A program made the translations under genes and the position numbers. Below, piece by piece: positions 25,463 to 33,431 of a stretch of DNA of 64,000 bases. The stretch lies in the NCBI GenBank assembly GCA_013204105.1, contig JABMOM010000025.1:1-64000 (forward strand), read 5' to 3'. Position 1 is the first letter of the stretch; every line of letters begins with the position of its first letter. A model generated the notes under the pieces. It worked only from the letters and a program-made list of their open reading frames with translations, did no database searches and was not told the origin of the DNA. This DNA is from Flavobacteriales bacterium. Lineage in GTDB: Bacteria > Bacteroidota > Bacteroidia > Flavobacteriales_G > Salibacteraceae.

Positions 25463-26311
25463 ATGAGGAAGCTATTGATTCCGGTGCTCTTGTTATTCTT
25501 ACTCTCTTCAAACGGATGGTCGCAAACAACTGAATCCTCAGACGAGGTGCTCAGAAAAGGACAGTTTTACTTCTATTGGGGGTACAATCGAGGTTGGTTC
25601 TCCCATTCCGATATTCACTTTGCCGGGGATGATTACGACTTCACCTTGTACGACGTAGTGGCAAAAGATCGACAGACGCCCTTTCAGGTTGATGTCTATT
25701 TGAATCCGAAAAAAGTTGCCATCCCCCAGTACAATATTCGCTTGGGTTATTTTCTGAATGAGCATTGGGATATATCCATTGGCGAAGACCACATGAAGTA
25801 CGTGATGTTTCAAGATCAAATGGCCTCGATCAGCGGATCCATCGCCAACTCAGGCACACCTTATGATGGAACCTACGCCGACGAAGACATCCGCTTGGTT
25901 TCCGACTTCCTCATGTTTGAGCATACCGATGGATTGAATTATGTAAATGCCGAATTGAGGCGCTACGATCAACTCAAGGATTTTGGAAAGATCAGCATAA
26001 ACCTAACCGAAGGAGCTGGCTTCGGCATCATGATTCCACGCTCTAATACGACCTTGTTACTCAAAGAACGCTACGATGAATTCCACGTCGCAGGATTTGG
26101 TTTTGGCGCGCTGGCGGGCCTCAACGTTACGTTTTGGGACCGTGTCTTTCTGCAACCAGAGTTTAAGGCTGGATACATCCAAATGCCTGATATCCGCACG
26201 ACGCATTCAAAAGTTGACCGCGCAGATCAGCACTTCTTCTATGTGCAGTCCAATGTCGTGCTGGGCGTGTTGTTCGGTCCTCGAAAGGTCAACGAACCGG
26301 CTGTAGATTAG
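25463..26311 (+). CDS. hypothetical outer-membrane beta-barrel-like protein
   Basis: The 282-residue secreted protein has signal peptide MRKLLIPVLLLFLLSSNGWSQ. The mature part alternates aromatic and glycine-rich strands ('QFYFYWGYNRGWFS', 'YNIRLGYFLNEHWDISIGEDHMKYVMF', 'VFLQPEFKAGYIQMP') and ends in a short 'YVQSNVVLGVLFGPRK' strand, as in small Bacteroidota outer-membrane porin-like proteins. The ATG at 25463 is preferred because the longer frame from 25415 would put 16 polar residues before the signal peptide. The ligand is unknown. Confidence 0.7.
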   Translation: MRKLLIPVLLLFLLSSNGWSQTTESSDEVLRKGQFYFYWGYNRGWFSHSDIHFAGDDYDFTLYDVVAKDRQTPFQVDVYLNPKKVAIPQYNIRLGYFLNEHWDISIGEDHMKYVMFQDQMASISGSIANSGTPYDGTYADEDIRLVSDFLMFEHTDGLNYVNAELRRYDQLKDFGKISINLTEGAGFGIMIPRSNTTLLLKERYDEFHVAGFGFGALAGLNVTFWDRVFLQPEFKAGYIQMPDIRTTHSKVDRADQHFFYVQSNVVLGVLFGPRKVNEPAVD

Positions 26312-26421
26312 CTCGTCTATTCCGCGGGAGTGGAAGCGCTAAGAAGACGGATTGATCAAAGTGGACTTTTTCGACGCCCCTACGTCTACTACTTGAAAGA
26401 AAACGGCGAACTTTGAACCCC

Positions 26422-26688
26422 ATGTTACGATTGTCCAAATACATTCTTTTCTATGCTTTGATCGGAGGACTGATGTTCTCGGCATGCAAGAAGGATCCGG
26501 AGGAGGAAGAAGAACCTGAAGTGCCCGTATTGGAATTCAACACGAGCGAGTTCTGTGATAATTCTTGCTACTTCAACGGCGATGGGGAGTGCGACGATGG
26601 GGGTTACGGCTCTACGAGCTCCCTGTGCAAGTTCGGAACGGACTGCAAGGATTGCGGCAGACGCATCATAAAGAAGATCAAACGATGA
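26422..26688 (+). CDS. Cys-rich lipoprotein with DDGG/GTDC motif (first of a pair)
   Basis: The 88-residue lipoprotein has a signal ending at a Cys in 'GLMFSACKK', then an acidic linker (PEEEEEPEVP) and a compact cysteine module: C..SC....GDGECDDGGYG......CKFGTDCKDCGRR. The eight or so cysteines and conserved acidic residues suggest a disulfide-stabilised or metal-binding extracellular module. The ATG at 26422 is favoured over a TTG at 26413. The next gene encodes a second protein with the same module and overlaps by four bases. Confidence 0.75.
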   Translation: MLRLSKYILFYALIGGLMFSACKKDPEEEEEPEVPVLEFNTSEFCDNSCYFNGDGECDDGGYGSTSSLCKFGTDCKDCGRRIIKKIKR

Positions 26689-26888
26689 AATTTGCACGTC
26701 CTCTGTTATTTGTGGCATGTACGCTCTTGGGCATTACGGCCTTTTCTTCCTGTAAGGAGGAGCTGTGCGACGACACTTGCTACTGGCCAGCCGACGGCGT
26801 ATGCGACGACGGTGGCGAAGATTCGGCCAATGACTATTGCAAATTCGGAACAGATTGCGCCGATTGCGGCACGCGCATAGCTGAATAA
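26685..26888 (+). CDS. Cys-rich lipoprotein with DDGG/GTDC motif (second of a pair)
   Basis: The 67-residue protein has a lipoprotein signal (MKFARPLLFVACTLLGITAFSSC) and immediately the module CDDTCYWPADGVCDDGGEDS...CKFGTDCADCGTR, clearly paralogous to the protein encoded just upstream. The ATG overlaps the upstream TGA (ATGA), so the pair is coupled. A much longer frame from 26565 is rejected because it would overlap the upstream coding region out of frame. The function is unknown. Confidence 0.75.
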   Translation: MKFARPLLFVACTLLGITAFSSCKEELCDDTCYWPADGVCDDGGEDSANDYCKFGTDCADCGTRIAE

Positions 26889-27052
26889 TCAACATTTAAC
26901 ACCTCCTTCCCCATTCACCGCACGATCAAAAACAGTTTTCGATTGTTACCTAGTGCACGCACGTCGTCCACAAAAGACATTTCTTGGCAGAAGACCTTAC
27001 GTACAAGCTTTTTTGGGAGGAGCAAAAAAAGATCGTCCCCTTTTTTTATTCA

Positions 27053-27060
27053 TAATTTTG
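27053..27060 (+). promoter_or_regulatory. -7 promoter element of panD operon
   Basis: TAATTTTG is an exact TAnnTTTG match ending only seven bases before the panD ATG, so the transcript should have an extremely short leader or none. Confidence 0.55.
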
Positions 27061-27067
27061 CCCCGCA

Positions 27068-27421
27068 ATGAGAATAGAGGTACTCAAATCAAAGATCCAT
27101 CGCGTAAGGGTGACCGACGCCAACCTTGACTACATCGGTAGCATCGAGATCGATGAAGCGTTGATGGACGCTGCGAACATCATAGAAGGTGAGAAAGTGC
27201 AGATCGTCAACATCAACAACGGCGAACGCTTCGAAACCTACGCGATCACTGGAAAAAGGAATTCAGGCATCATAAGCCTCAACGGCCCCGCAGCCCGCAG
27301 GGTCATGCAAGGCGACATTGTCATCATCATATCCTATGCATCCATGGAATTTGAGGAGGCCAAAGCCTTCAAACCATGGGTGATCTTTCCCGACGAAAAA
27401 ACCAACACCCTTCCATCTTGA
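27068..27421 (+). CDS. panD: aspartate 1-decarboxylase PanD
   Basis: The 117-residue proenzyme self-cleaves between Gly24 and Ser25 in YIGSIEID to make the pyruvoyl cofactor; Lys9 (SKIHRV) and the '[10 protein letters not shown]', '[19 protein letters not shown]' segments match PanD. It decarboxylates aspartate to beta-alanine for pantothenate and CoA synthesis. The start is fixed by alignment of the cleavage site at position 25, as in other PanD proteins. The stop overlaps the likely TTG start of the next gene. It heads a run of tightly packed genes to 30194. Confidence 0.95.
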   Translation: MRIEVLKSKIHRVRVTDANLDYIGSIEIDEALMDAANIIEGEKVQIVNINNGERFETYAITGKRNSGIISLNGPAARRVMQGDIVIIISYASMEFEEAKAFKPWVIFPDEKTNTLPS

Positions 27422-28425
27422 ACAAGAAGCTGAAATCTGCACTGCAGGTGCTGTTTTCCCTCGCTCTTGGGTTCTTCTTGATCTGGTTTATCTACAAGGA
27501 CCTTACAGAAGAAGACAAGGCGAACATGGTCAACTCCATCAAGGAGGCCAATTATTGGTGGATCGTGGCATCAACGCTCGTGGCGATACTGAGTCATATC
27601 TTCCGGGCATACCGCTGGAAATATCCCCTAGAATCATTGGGCATCAAGATCAACATGGCGAACCGTTTTTCGGCAGTCATGATTGGCTACTTGGCCAACC
27701 TTGCCTTTCCTCGACTTGGAGAGGTTACGCGTTGCGCAGTGCTCTCTCGCTATCAGAAACAACCTTTTGAAAAACTCTTTGGAACCGTCATCGCTGAACG
27801 AGTGGTGGATGCGGTTATTCTCCTTGGACTGATCGTTCTCGCCGTGGTCTTGCAATTCGGTATCCTACGTGATTTTCTGGCCGATACCGGTGGCCGTTTA
27901 ATGGCGAAGACATCCACCTTCATTTTTCTGGGTGTTGCAGGCGTAATTGGGGTCATTGGCCTTTTTGTCTTCTGGAAATTCATCCAGAATTCTGATCATC
28001 CCTTTGCCTTAAAAATGAAAGATCGCATCATGGGGTTAGTAGATGGCCTGGCTTCGATCAAACGGATGGACGGCCAAGCGGGGTTCTACCTGCACACCTT
28101 CCTCATTTGGGCTTGCTATGTACTGATGTTCGTCTTGACCTTCCAAAGCTTGCCCGAAACGCAGGCAGTGCCCTTCGGTGGTATGCTCGCATCCTTCGTG
28201 CTTGGAGGATTGAGCATCGTTGCGGTACAAGGTGGACTGGGCGCGTACCCTCTTGCGATCATGGTAATTCTTGCGTTGTACGGCGTAGAATCATCCGTTG
28301 GCTATGCCTTCGGCTGGATCGTGTGGACCGCGCAGACGGCCATGATTATTTTGGTCGGATTCATTGCGATGTTGGCCATGCCTTTGATCAATACTGCCTC
28401 ACCTGAAGAAGCCTTAGAACCATGA
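27418..28425 (+). CDS. LPG-synthase transmembrane-domain-like (UPF0104/YbhN) membrane protein
   Basis: The protein has about 335 residues and eight or so hydrophobic helices. It carries hallmarks of the lysylphosphatidylglycerol-synthase transmembrane family: '[16 protein letters not shown]', '[25 protein letters not shown]', '[17 protein letters not shown]' and '[14 protein letters not shown]'. Members include lipid flippase-like proteins of unclear substrate. TTG at 27418 is preferred because it overlaps the panD TGA by four bases; an in-frame ATG at 27376 would overlap panD by 46 bases. It ends in a four-base overlap with the next gene. Confidence 0.82.
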   Translation: MNKKLKSALQVLFSLALGFFLIWFIYKDLTEEDKANMVNSIKEANYWWIVASTLVAILSHIFRAYRWKYPLESLGIKINMANRFSAVMIGYLANLAFPRLGEVTRCAVLSRYQKQPFEKLFGTVIAERVVDAVILLGLIVLAVVLQFGILRDFLADTGGRLMAKTSTFIFLGVAGVIGVIGLFVFWKFIQNSDHPFALKMKDRIMGLVDGLASIKRMDGQAGFYLHTFLIWACYVLMFVLTFQSLPETQAVPFGGMLASFVLGGLSIVAVQGGLGAYPLAIMVILALYGVESSVGYAFGWIVWTAQTAMIILVGFIAMLAMPLINTASPEEALEP

Positions 28426-28925
28426 GCAGCTCAGTCACGCAACGCATCTACCAAGATCGAGCGGAAGTCGCCTCTTTACTCGGGCTGTGGAGAGAGGGAG
28501 AGGAAACGATTGTTTTCACCAACGGCGTATTCGACCTCATTCATCCCGGCCACGTGCTCTACCTCGAGCAGGCGGCGGCGTTAGGGACCAAATTAGTGCT
28601 TGGGCTCAACAGCGACGTTTCCGCAAAGGCATTGGGGAAGGGCGACCACCGCCCCATCAACGATCAACGTGCCCGCGCGTTGGTGATGGCTGGATTGAGG
28701 TCAATAGACATGGTTGTATTTTTCGATGAAGCAACGCCTTTGGAGCTCATCCAAATAGTACGACCAGACATCCTCGTAAAAGGCGGAGATTACACCATCG
28801 ATCAAATCGTTGGTGCTCCAGAAGTACTGGCATACGGAGGAAGTGTGCAACAACTTGACTTTGCGGAGGGCTACTCAACCACGGCGATTGAACAAAAGAT
28901 CCTCAAAGCTGGTTTAGACAAGTGA
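28422..28925 (+). CDS. rfaE2: D-glycero-beta-D-manno-heptose 1-phosphate adenylyltransferase
   Basis: The 167-residue nucleotidyltransferase has TNGVFDLIHPGHVLYLEQA (HxGH at 41-44), 'GLNSDVSAKALGKG', 'RPDILVKGGDYT' and 'YSTTAIEQKI', the HldE/RfaE C-terminal domain as a stand-alone protein. It transfers AMP to heptose-1-phosphate on the way to ADP-heptose for LPS. The missing kinase half must be encoded elsewhere. Its start overlaps the upstream stop (ATGA). Confidence 0.92.
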   Translation: MSSSVTQRIYQDRAEVASLLGLWREGEETIVFTNGVFDLIHPGHVLYLEQAAALGTKLVLGLNSDVSAKALGKGDHRPINDQRARALVMAGLRSIDMVVFFDEATPLELIQIVRPDILVKGGDYTIDQIVGAPEVLAYGGSVQQLDFAEGYSTTAIEQKILKAGLDK

Positions 28926-29356
28926 TGGCACAAAGCATCAACGAAATACAAGACGAGGTCATTGATGAATTCAGCTTCTTCGGAGATTGGATGGAGAAAT
29001 ACGAACACATCATTGAGTTCGGTAAGGGCTTGCCCCCGATTGATGTCGCGTACAAAGTGGAAGAAAACTTGGTGAAAGGCTGTCAAAGTCAGGTTTGGCT
29101 GAACGCTGAAAGGAAGGGTAACACCCTGCATTTTACCGCAGACAGCGATGCCATCATCACCAAAGGCCTTGTGGGTCTGATGGTGCGGGTTCTTTCAGAC
29201 CAAACGACAGAAGACATTGCAAAAGCCGACCTTTACTTCGTGGATCGAATCGGACTGAAAGAACATCTTTCTCCGAACCGAGCCAATGGACTCGTCTCCA
29301 TGATCAAGAAAATGAAGATGTTCGCCATCGCACACCAAGCCAAATCGGAACAATAG
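28925..29356 (+). CDS. sufE: SufE-family cysteine desulfuration protein
   Basis: The 143-residue protein has the SufE pattern 'PPIDVAYKVEENLVKGCQSQVWL' with the persulfide-accepting Cys53, and 'LVGLMVRVLSDQTTEDI'. It takes sulfur from the SufS desulfurase for Fe-S assembly. The ATG at 28925 shares a base with the upstream TGA; an in-frame GTG at 28922 is less likely. A DUF59 Suf-type gene follows five bases later, agreeing with an Fe-S role. Confidence 0.93.
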   Translation: MAQSINEIQDEVIDEFSFFGDWMEKYEHIIEFGKGLPPIDVAYKVEENLVKGCQSQVWLNAERKGNTLHFTADSDAIITKGLVGLMVRVLSDQTTEDIAKADLYFVDRIGLKEHLSPNRANGLVSMIKKMKMFAIAHQAKSEQ

Positions 29357-29360
29357 CCCC

Positions 29361-29681
29361 ATGGATCCTGCATTGAAAAAACAACTCGAAGCATCTGTCA
29401 TTCAGGCATTGAAGACGGTCTATGACCCGGAAATTCCTGTGGACATTTATGAGCTCGGCTTGATATACGAAATCAAGATCGACGATGATTTTCACGCTTT
29501 GATTATCATGACCCCGACCTCGCCCAGTTGTCCAGTTGCCGAGAGCTTACCCGTAGAGGTAGAAGAAAAAGTAGCCGGAGTGGAAGGCATCAAGAGTGCC
29601 TCCTTTGAATTGACCTGGGAGCCACCTTGGGAGAAAGACATGATGAGCGAAGAAGCCCTCGTTGAACTAGGGATGATCTAA
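29361..29681 (+). CDS. DUF59/MIP18-family Fe-S assembly protein (SufT-like)
   Basis: The 106-residue protein has 'VIQALKTVYDPEIPVDIYELGLIYEIKI', 'MTPTSPSCPVAESLPVEVEEKV' with the conserved Cys, and 'ELTWEPPWEKDMMSEEAL'. These are hallmarks of the MIP18/PaaD-like family that helps target or mature Fe-S proteins. Its place directly behind sufE supports an Fe-S role over a phenylacetate one. Confidence 0.88.
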   Translation: MDPALKKQLEASVIQALKTVYDPEIPVDIYELGLIYEIKIDDDFHALIIMTPTSPSCPVAESLPVEVEEKVAGVEGIKSASFELTWEPPWEKDMMSEEALVELGMI

Positions 29682-29687
29682 GATCGC

Positions 29688-30194
29688 ATGAGCGACACCA
29701 TCGAAAATAAAGTAGCGAAGAGCGGCTTGATTACCCTCGACCTCGAGGAATTGAGGCCTGCATGGAACATCATGGGTCTTGACCTTGTCGATTCCCTTTG
29801 GGAGGGAATGGCACTCAAGGAAAAGGATTTTAGACTGTTCGTTCAAGAACACGACTGGTCTCAGTACAAGGATGCAGCAGTGTTCGTTCACTGTTCTACG
29901 GATGCGATCATTCCAACCTGGGCTTACATGTTGATCGGGACCCGCCTGCAAGATGTCAGTTCATTCTCGATCGTGGGATCAAGGAAAGAATTGGATCAAA
30001 TGCTTTGGCTGGATTGGGTGCGAAACCTAGATCTTTCCGTGTACGCTGATCAACGTGTGATCTTGAAAGGGTGCAGCGATGAGGCGATTCCCGAGAGCGT
30101 TTACTTGGCGTTGACCAGTAAACTGACCTCTGTTGTGAAGTCACTCATGTTCGGAGAACCGTGCTCCACCGTGCCCGTTTTCAAGAAAAAATAG
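29688..30194 (+). CDS. DUF2480 family protein
   Basis: The 168-residue soluble protein matches the Bacteroidota-specific DUF2480 pattern: 'IENKVAKSGLITLDLEEL', 'WSQYKDAAVFVHCSTDAIIPTWAYMLI' and 'VILKGCSDEAIPESVYLALTSKL'. The function is unknown; the gene is regularly found next to sufE/DUF59 genes, as here (six bases after DUF59). The repeated 'CS.daIiP.wAym' style segments with Cys suggest a metal- or cluster-linked role, which is inference only. Confidence 0.85.
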   Translation: MSDTIENKVAKSGLITLDLEELRPAWNIMGLDLVDSLWEGMALKEKDFRLFVQEHDWSQYKDAAVFVHCSTDAIIPTWAYMLIGTRLQDVSSFSIVGSRKELDQMLWLDWVRNLDLSVYADQRVILKGCSDEAIPESVYLALTSKLTSVVKSLMFGEPCSTVPVFKKK

Positions 30195-30201
30195 TCTGCC
30201 A

Positions 30202-30888
30202 TTAGAACAAGATGTGCTTTCGATCCATCCAGGATACGAAGGCGTAGAGCTCTTGCTCAACCAACATAGCAACATGCTCACCATTCAGGAATTTATTTAC
30301 TCCTGCTTCCTCAAAGCCTTTAGCCTGAAGTTGTTGCGCATAGTTTTGTGCGTCATCCAAACTGCCGAAAAGGCCAGCTGAATATGCAAATTGATAGTTG
30401 GGCAATACCTCGAAGCTCAAGGCAGCGTCGATCTCCTCAAGCAGTTTTCTGCCTTGAGGCTGATCATAGGTAGCAAAGTACACCGTGAAAGAAACCGCTT
30501 CCTCTTCTCGGTAATCGGGATCTATATCTCGATTGTTCAAGTTACCAAGCAGGGCAAGTGCATCCTCTGATGAAATACTCTTTTGATTAAAGAAGGGAAT
30601 GAGCGAAACGTCGGAATTCTTCACTCCTTTGGGCAAGGTGGGCATTCCGTCTAGGGCTGCCTCCAATGTCCGGTACATTCCATAGTATACGACCAATCCG
30701 CTTGCGTCCCTCGAAACGGAGAAATCGCTGTTCTTCCATGAACCATCCACTTGTTCGGCGTGGATTTGCCATTGAAATACGAGATGCTGTGGCAACTCTG
30801 GATTGTGAATTCTGTTTTGCGCTGACACGGCTGAAACAATTGCGAGCAACAGCACGAGTACCAAAAAAACGGGAGCTAAGGCTTTCAT
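30202..30888 (-). CDS. hypothetical secreted protein with SPOR-like repeats
   Basis: The 228-residue protein has a signal peptide (MKALAPVFLVLVLLLAIVSAVSAQ). The rest contains two regions of the shape 'VYYGMYRTLEAALDGMPTL' and 'FAYSAGLFGSLDDAQNYAQQLQAKGF', the second being a good SPOR-domain pattern (sequence-shape 'y.aG.F.s...A...a..L...Gf'). SPOR domains bind denuded peptidoglycan. The assignment is by pattern and is moderate. It converges with DUF2480, seven bases apart. Confidence 0.6.
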   Translation of the reverse strand: MKALAPVFLVLVLLLAIVSAVSAQNRIHNPELPQHLVFQWQIHAEQVDGSWKNSDFSVSRDASGLVVYYGMYRTLEAALDGMPTLPKGVKNSDVSLIPFFNQKSISSEDALALLGNLNNRDIDPDYREEEAVSFTVYFATYDQPQGRKLLEEIDAALSFEVLPNYQFAYSAGLFGSLDDAQNYAQQLQAKGFEEAGVNKFLNGEHVAMLVEQELYAFVSWMDRKHILF

Positions 30889-31369
30889 AACATTAGAATT
30901 TAATAGGTTAAACGGATGTTAGTGGCTTAACCGATCGTCCAATGTTCAAGGGGGGAAGACGAGCTTCTGATAATAGACTGCATGTGTTTTGAAATAGTTG
31001 CCTGATAATTTTTCTTTTCTTCTTTTTTGCAGTATAATATTCTGTATACGAGCTAAAATGCAATATAGTTTCGATGAACTAACGAAAACTTTCGACGCAG
31101 AATCGAACATTCTTGCACGCATCGTTCAAAACCTAGCCGTTGATTCATTTTCTATTGGTCGCTAACCCTCCTGCACTGAATAGTAAAGCCTGGATTTCAT
31201 TTAAGCCATTCTCGGGATAGCGGAGTAAGACCATCGGTAACGCCGAGGCGCACGAAGGGCCGAACTCGCCGATGCAAGGAATGAAAATGAAAACGCTGCC
31301 GCTGGCATTCGAAGGGGATGCCAAGTCGGTCGACGTCCACTCTTCTACAATAGAATCTCGTTTTGAGGA
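30889..31369. other. 481-bp intergenic region
   Basis: It holds no sizeable gene. An AT-rich part (about 31000-31060) precedes a possible 35-residue frame at 31058-31165. The rest is GC-richer with no repeat or hairpin that I can defend. No terminator was recognised for purF, which ends at 31370. Confidence 0.4.
31058..31165 (+). CDS. candidate 35-residue small ORF
   Basis: An ATG-started frame of 35 residues (begins MQYSFDELTKTFDAES) lies in the 481-bp gap, preceded by an AT-rich stretch that could hold a promoter. Composition looks protein-like (amphipathic, few rare residues) but the length is within chance and no family is recognised. Confidence 0.22.
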   Translation: MQYSFDELTKTFDAESNILARIVQNLAVDSFSIGR

Positions 31370-33283
31370 TCAGTAAGCGCGCTCGCGCTTGCCTTGGTAG
31401 TAATTGACGAATGCTCTATTCACCACTCGGTTACCTCCCGTAGTAGGATAGTTTCCGCTGAAGTACCAGTCGCCCAAGTGCTTCGGACAAGCCGCGTGCA
31501 ATCCATCCAAATTCTGGTAGATGATCTCCAAGTCAGCATTCAGGTCAGCTGGACGAAGAAGCTCCGCAATCTTGGCTGATATCTCCTCTCCTGAAAACGG
31601 TTCGTAGATCTTTTGAACGTGGTTTTGGAAATTATGGTTGTTCGAAGTCGCCAACTCATCGATGCACAGGTCGTACACCTCTTTGATGATGTACTCCTTA
31701 CCTGATTCTTTCAACAGATCGATGGCCGCTTGGAAAGCGACAAAGTCCTGTAACAGGCTCATGTCAATACCATAGCAATCTGGATAGCGAATCTGAGGCG
31801 CACTCGATACTACCACAATCTTCTTGGGACCCAATCGATCCAGAATTCGGAGAATGCTTTGCTTGAGGGTCGTTCCCCGCACGATCGAGTCATCGATCAC
31901 GACAAGGTTGTCGACTCCTCTTCTCACTGTACCGTAGGTTACATCGTAGATGTGTGCCACCAAATCATTGCGGTCACTGTCTTGGGTAATGAATGTTCTG
32001 AGCTTCGCATCCTTGATCGCTACTTTCTCCGCGCGTACCCGTTCGTTCAATATGCTCCGCAAGGCATCCTTGTCCTTCGGGTCTATTTTCCCAATGTCCT
32101 CCAACTTCCGTTCGTTGTGGAACTCTTCCAAGCCTTTGAGCATGCCGTAATAGGACACCTCCGCTGTATTCGGAATGAAGGAAAAGACGGTATTTCCCAA
32201 ATCCGCACCAATGCTCTTTAAAACACGTGGAACGATGGTCCTACCCAAGGCTAATCGCTCGCGGTAGATGTCCAAGTCACTGCCCCTAGAGAAGTAGATG
32301 CGCTCGAAAGAACAGGAAAGCTTCGTGCCTGGCTCCCGGATCATCTCCATGCTCACTTCACCATTCTTCCGAATGATCAAGGCGTGGCCTGGATCAACTT
32401 CTTTCACGGATTCGGCAGGAACATTGAAGGCCGTTTGGATCACCGGCCGCTCACTTGCAACTACCACAACTTCATCATCTCGGTAATAGAATGCTGGACG
32501 AATACCATTCGGATCACGCAGAACAAAGGCATCGCCGTTTCCGATCATCCCTGCCATGGCATACCCTCCATCAAAATCCTCTGCCGATCGGGTTAGGATG
32601 TTGCGGATGTCCATGTTTTTAGAGATCAACGCGGTGATCTCGGTATTGTCGTATCCCAATCGCTTGTAGCGCGTAAACAAAGATTCATTCTCTTCATCCA
32701 AGAAGTGTCCGATCTTTTCAAGAACAGTTACCGTATCTGCTTTCTTCTTGGGGTGCTGTCCTAAATTGATGAGGATTTCGAATTGCTCATCAACGTTGGT
32801 CATGTTGAAATTACCAGCCAAAACCAAATTACGCGTCATCCAATTGTTCTGTCGCAAGAAGGGATGACATGCCTCAATGCTGTTCTCACCGTAGGTTCCG
32901 TAACGGAGATGCCCCAAGAATACCTCTCCCGAGAAGGGTGCATTATCCTTGATCCAATTTGGGTCTTCGAGTACCGACTCGTCGCCATTGGCACGCTCCT
33001 TTACTCGGTTCTTGATCCCCGCGTAGATGTGATCGAAGATGTCTTGGATCGGTTTATTGCTGTTGGATCTGTGGCGTGAAATGTATCGGTTACCAGGTAC
33101 AACGTCGAGTTTCACATTGGCCAACCCCGCTCCATCCTGACCTCGATTGTGCTGCTTCTCCATGAGGAGATACATCTTATTAAGGCCGTAGAAGGACGTC
33201 CCGTATTTTTCACGGTAATATTCGAGAGGCTTTAGGAGTCGAATGAGTGCAATGCCGCACTCGTGCTTGATCTGGTCGCTCAT
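31370..33283 (-). CDS. purF: amidophosphoribosyltransferase (long Bacteroidota variant)
   Basis: This 637-residue protein is clearly longer than the about 500-residue E. coli PurF. The N-terminal glutamine amidotransferase half begins MSDQIKHECGIAL, so the nucleophile is Cys9 after a short propeptide-like stretch; 'QHNRGQDGAG' and 'GHLRYGTYG' belong to the same domain. The C-terminal phosphoribosyltransferase half carries the PRPP loop VVIDDSIVRGTT near residue 460. The extra about 130 residues lie within and behind these domains. It catalyses the first committed purine step or a related amidotransfer. A consensus promoter element lies 14 bases upstream. Confidence 0.88.
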   Translation of the reverse strand: MSDQIKHECGIALIRLLKPLEYYREKYGTSFYGLNKMYLLMEKQHNRGQDGAGLANVKLDVVPGNRYISRHRSNSNKPIQDIFDHIYAGIKNRVKERANGDESVLEDPNWIKDNAPFSGEVFLGHLRYGTYGENSIEACHPFLRQNNWMTRNLVLAGNFNMTNVDEQFEILINLGQHPKKKADTVTVLEKIGHFLDEENESLFTRYKRLGYDNTEITALISKNMDIRNILTRSAEDFDGGYAMAGMIGNGDAFVLRDPNGIRPAFYYRDDEVVVVASERPVIQTAFNVPAESVKEVDPGHALIIRKNGEVSMEMIREPGTKLSCSFERIYFSRGSDLDIYRERLALGRTIVPRVLKSIGADLGNTVFSFIPNTAEVSYYGMLKGLEEFHNERKLEDIGKIDPKDKDALRSILNERVRAEKVAIKDAKLRTFITQDSDRNDLVAHIYDVTYGTVRRGVDNLVVIDDSIVRGTTLKQSILRILDRLGPKKIVVVSSAPQIRYPDCYGIDMSLLQDFVAFQAAIDLLKESGKEYIIKEVYDLCIDELATSNNHNFQNHVQKIYEPFSGEEISAKIAELLRPADLNADLEIIYQNLDGLHAACPKHLGDWYFSGNYPTTGGNRVVNRAFVNYYQGKRERAY

Positions 33284-33297
33284 CTTTTCAGGGGCGA

Positions 33298-33305
33298 CAA
33301 AGGTA
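33298..33305 (-). promoter_or_regulatory. -7 promoter element of purF
   Basis: The minus strand reads TACCTTTG, an exact TAnnTTTG match, ending 14 bases before the purF ATG at 33283. Confidence 0.5.
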
Positions 33306-33431
33306 TCAAGTTTTCAGCGCTATTGTCGCATGCAATTAACGTTTGCATAACAGCAACTATCAGCACGACTATTGCGTCTATGGAATTGCGCCCAAGGTCC
33401 CAAACAGCTACCTTAGGCAGTCATTTCCACT

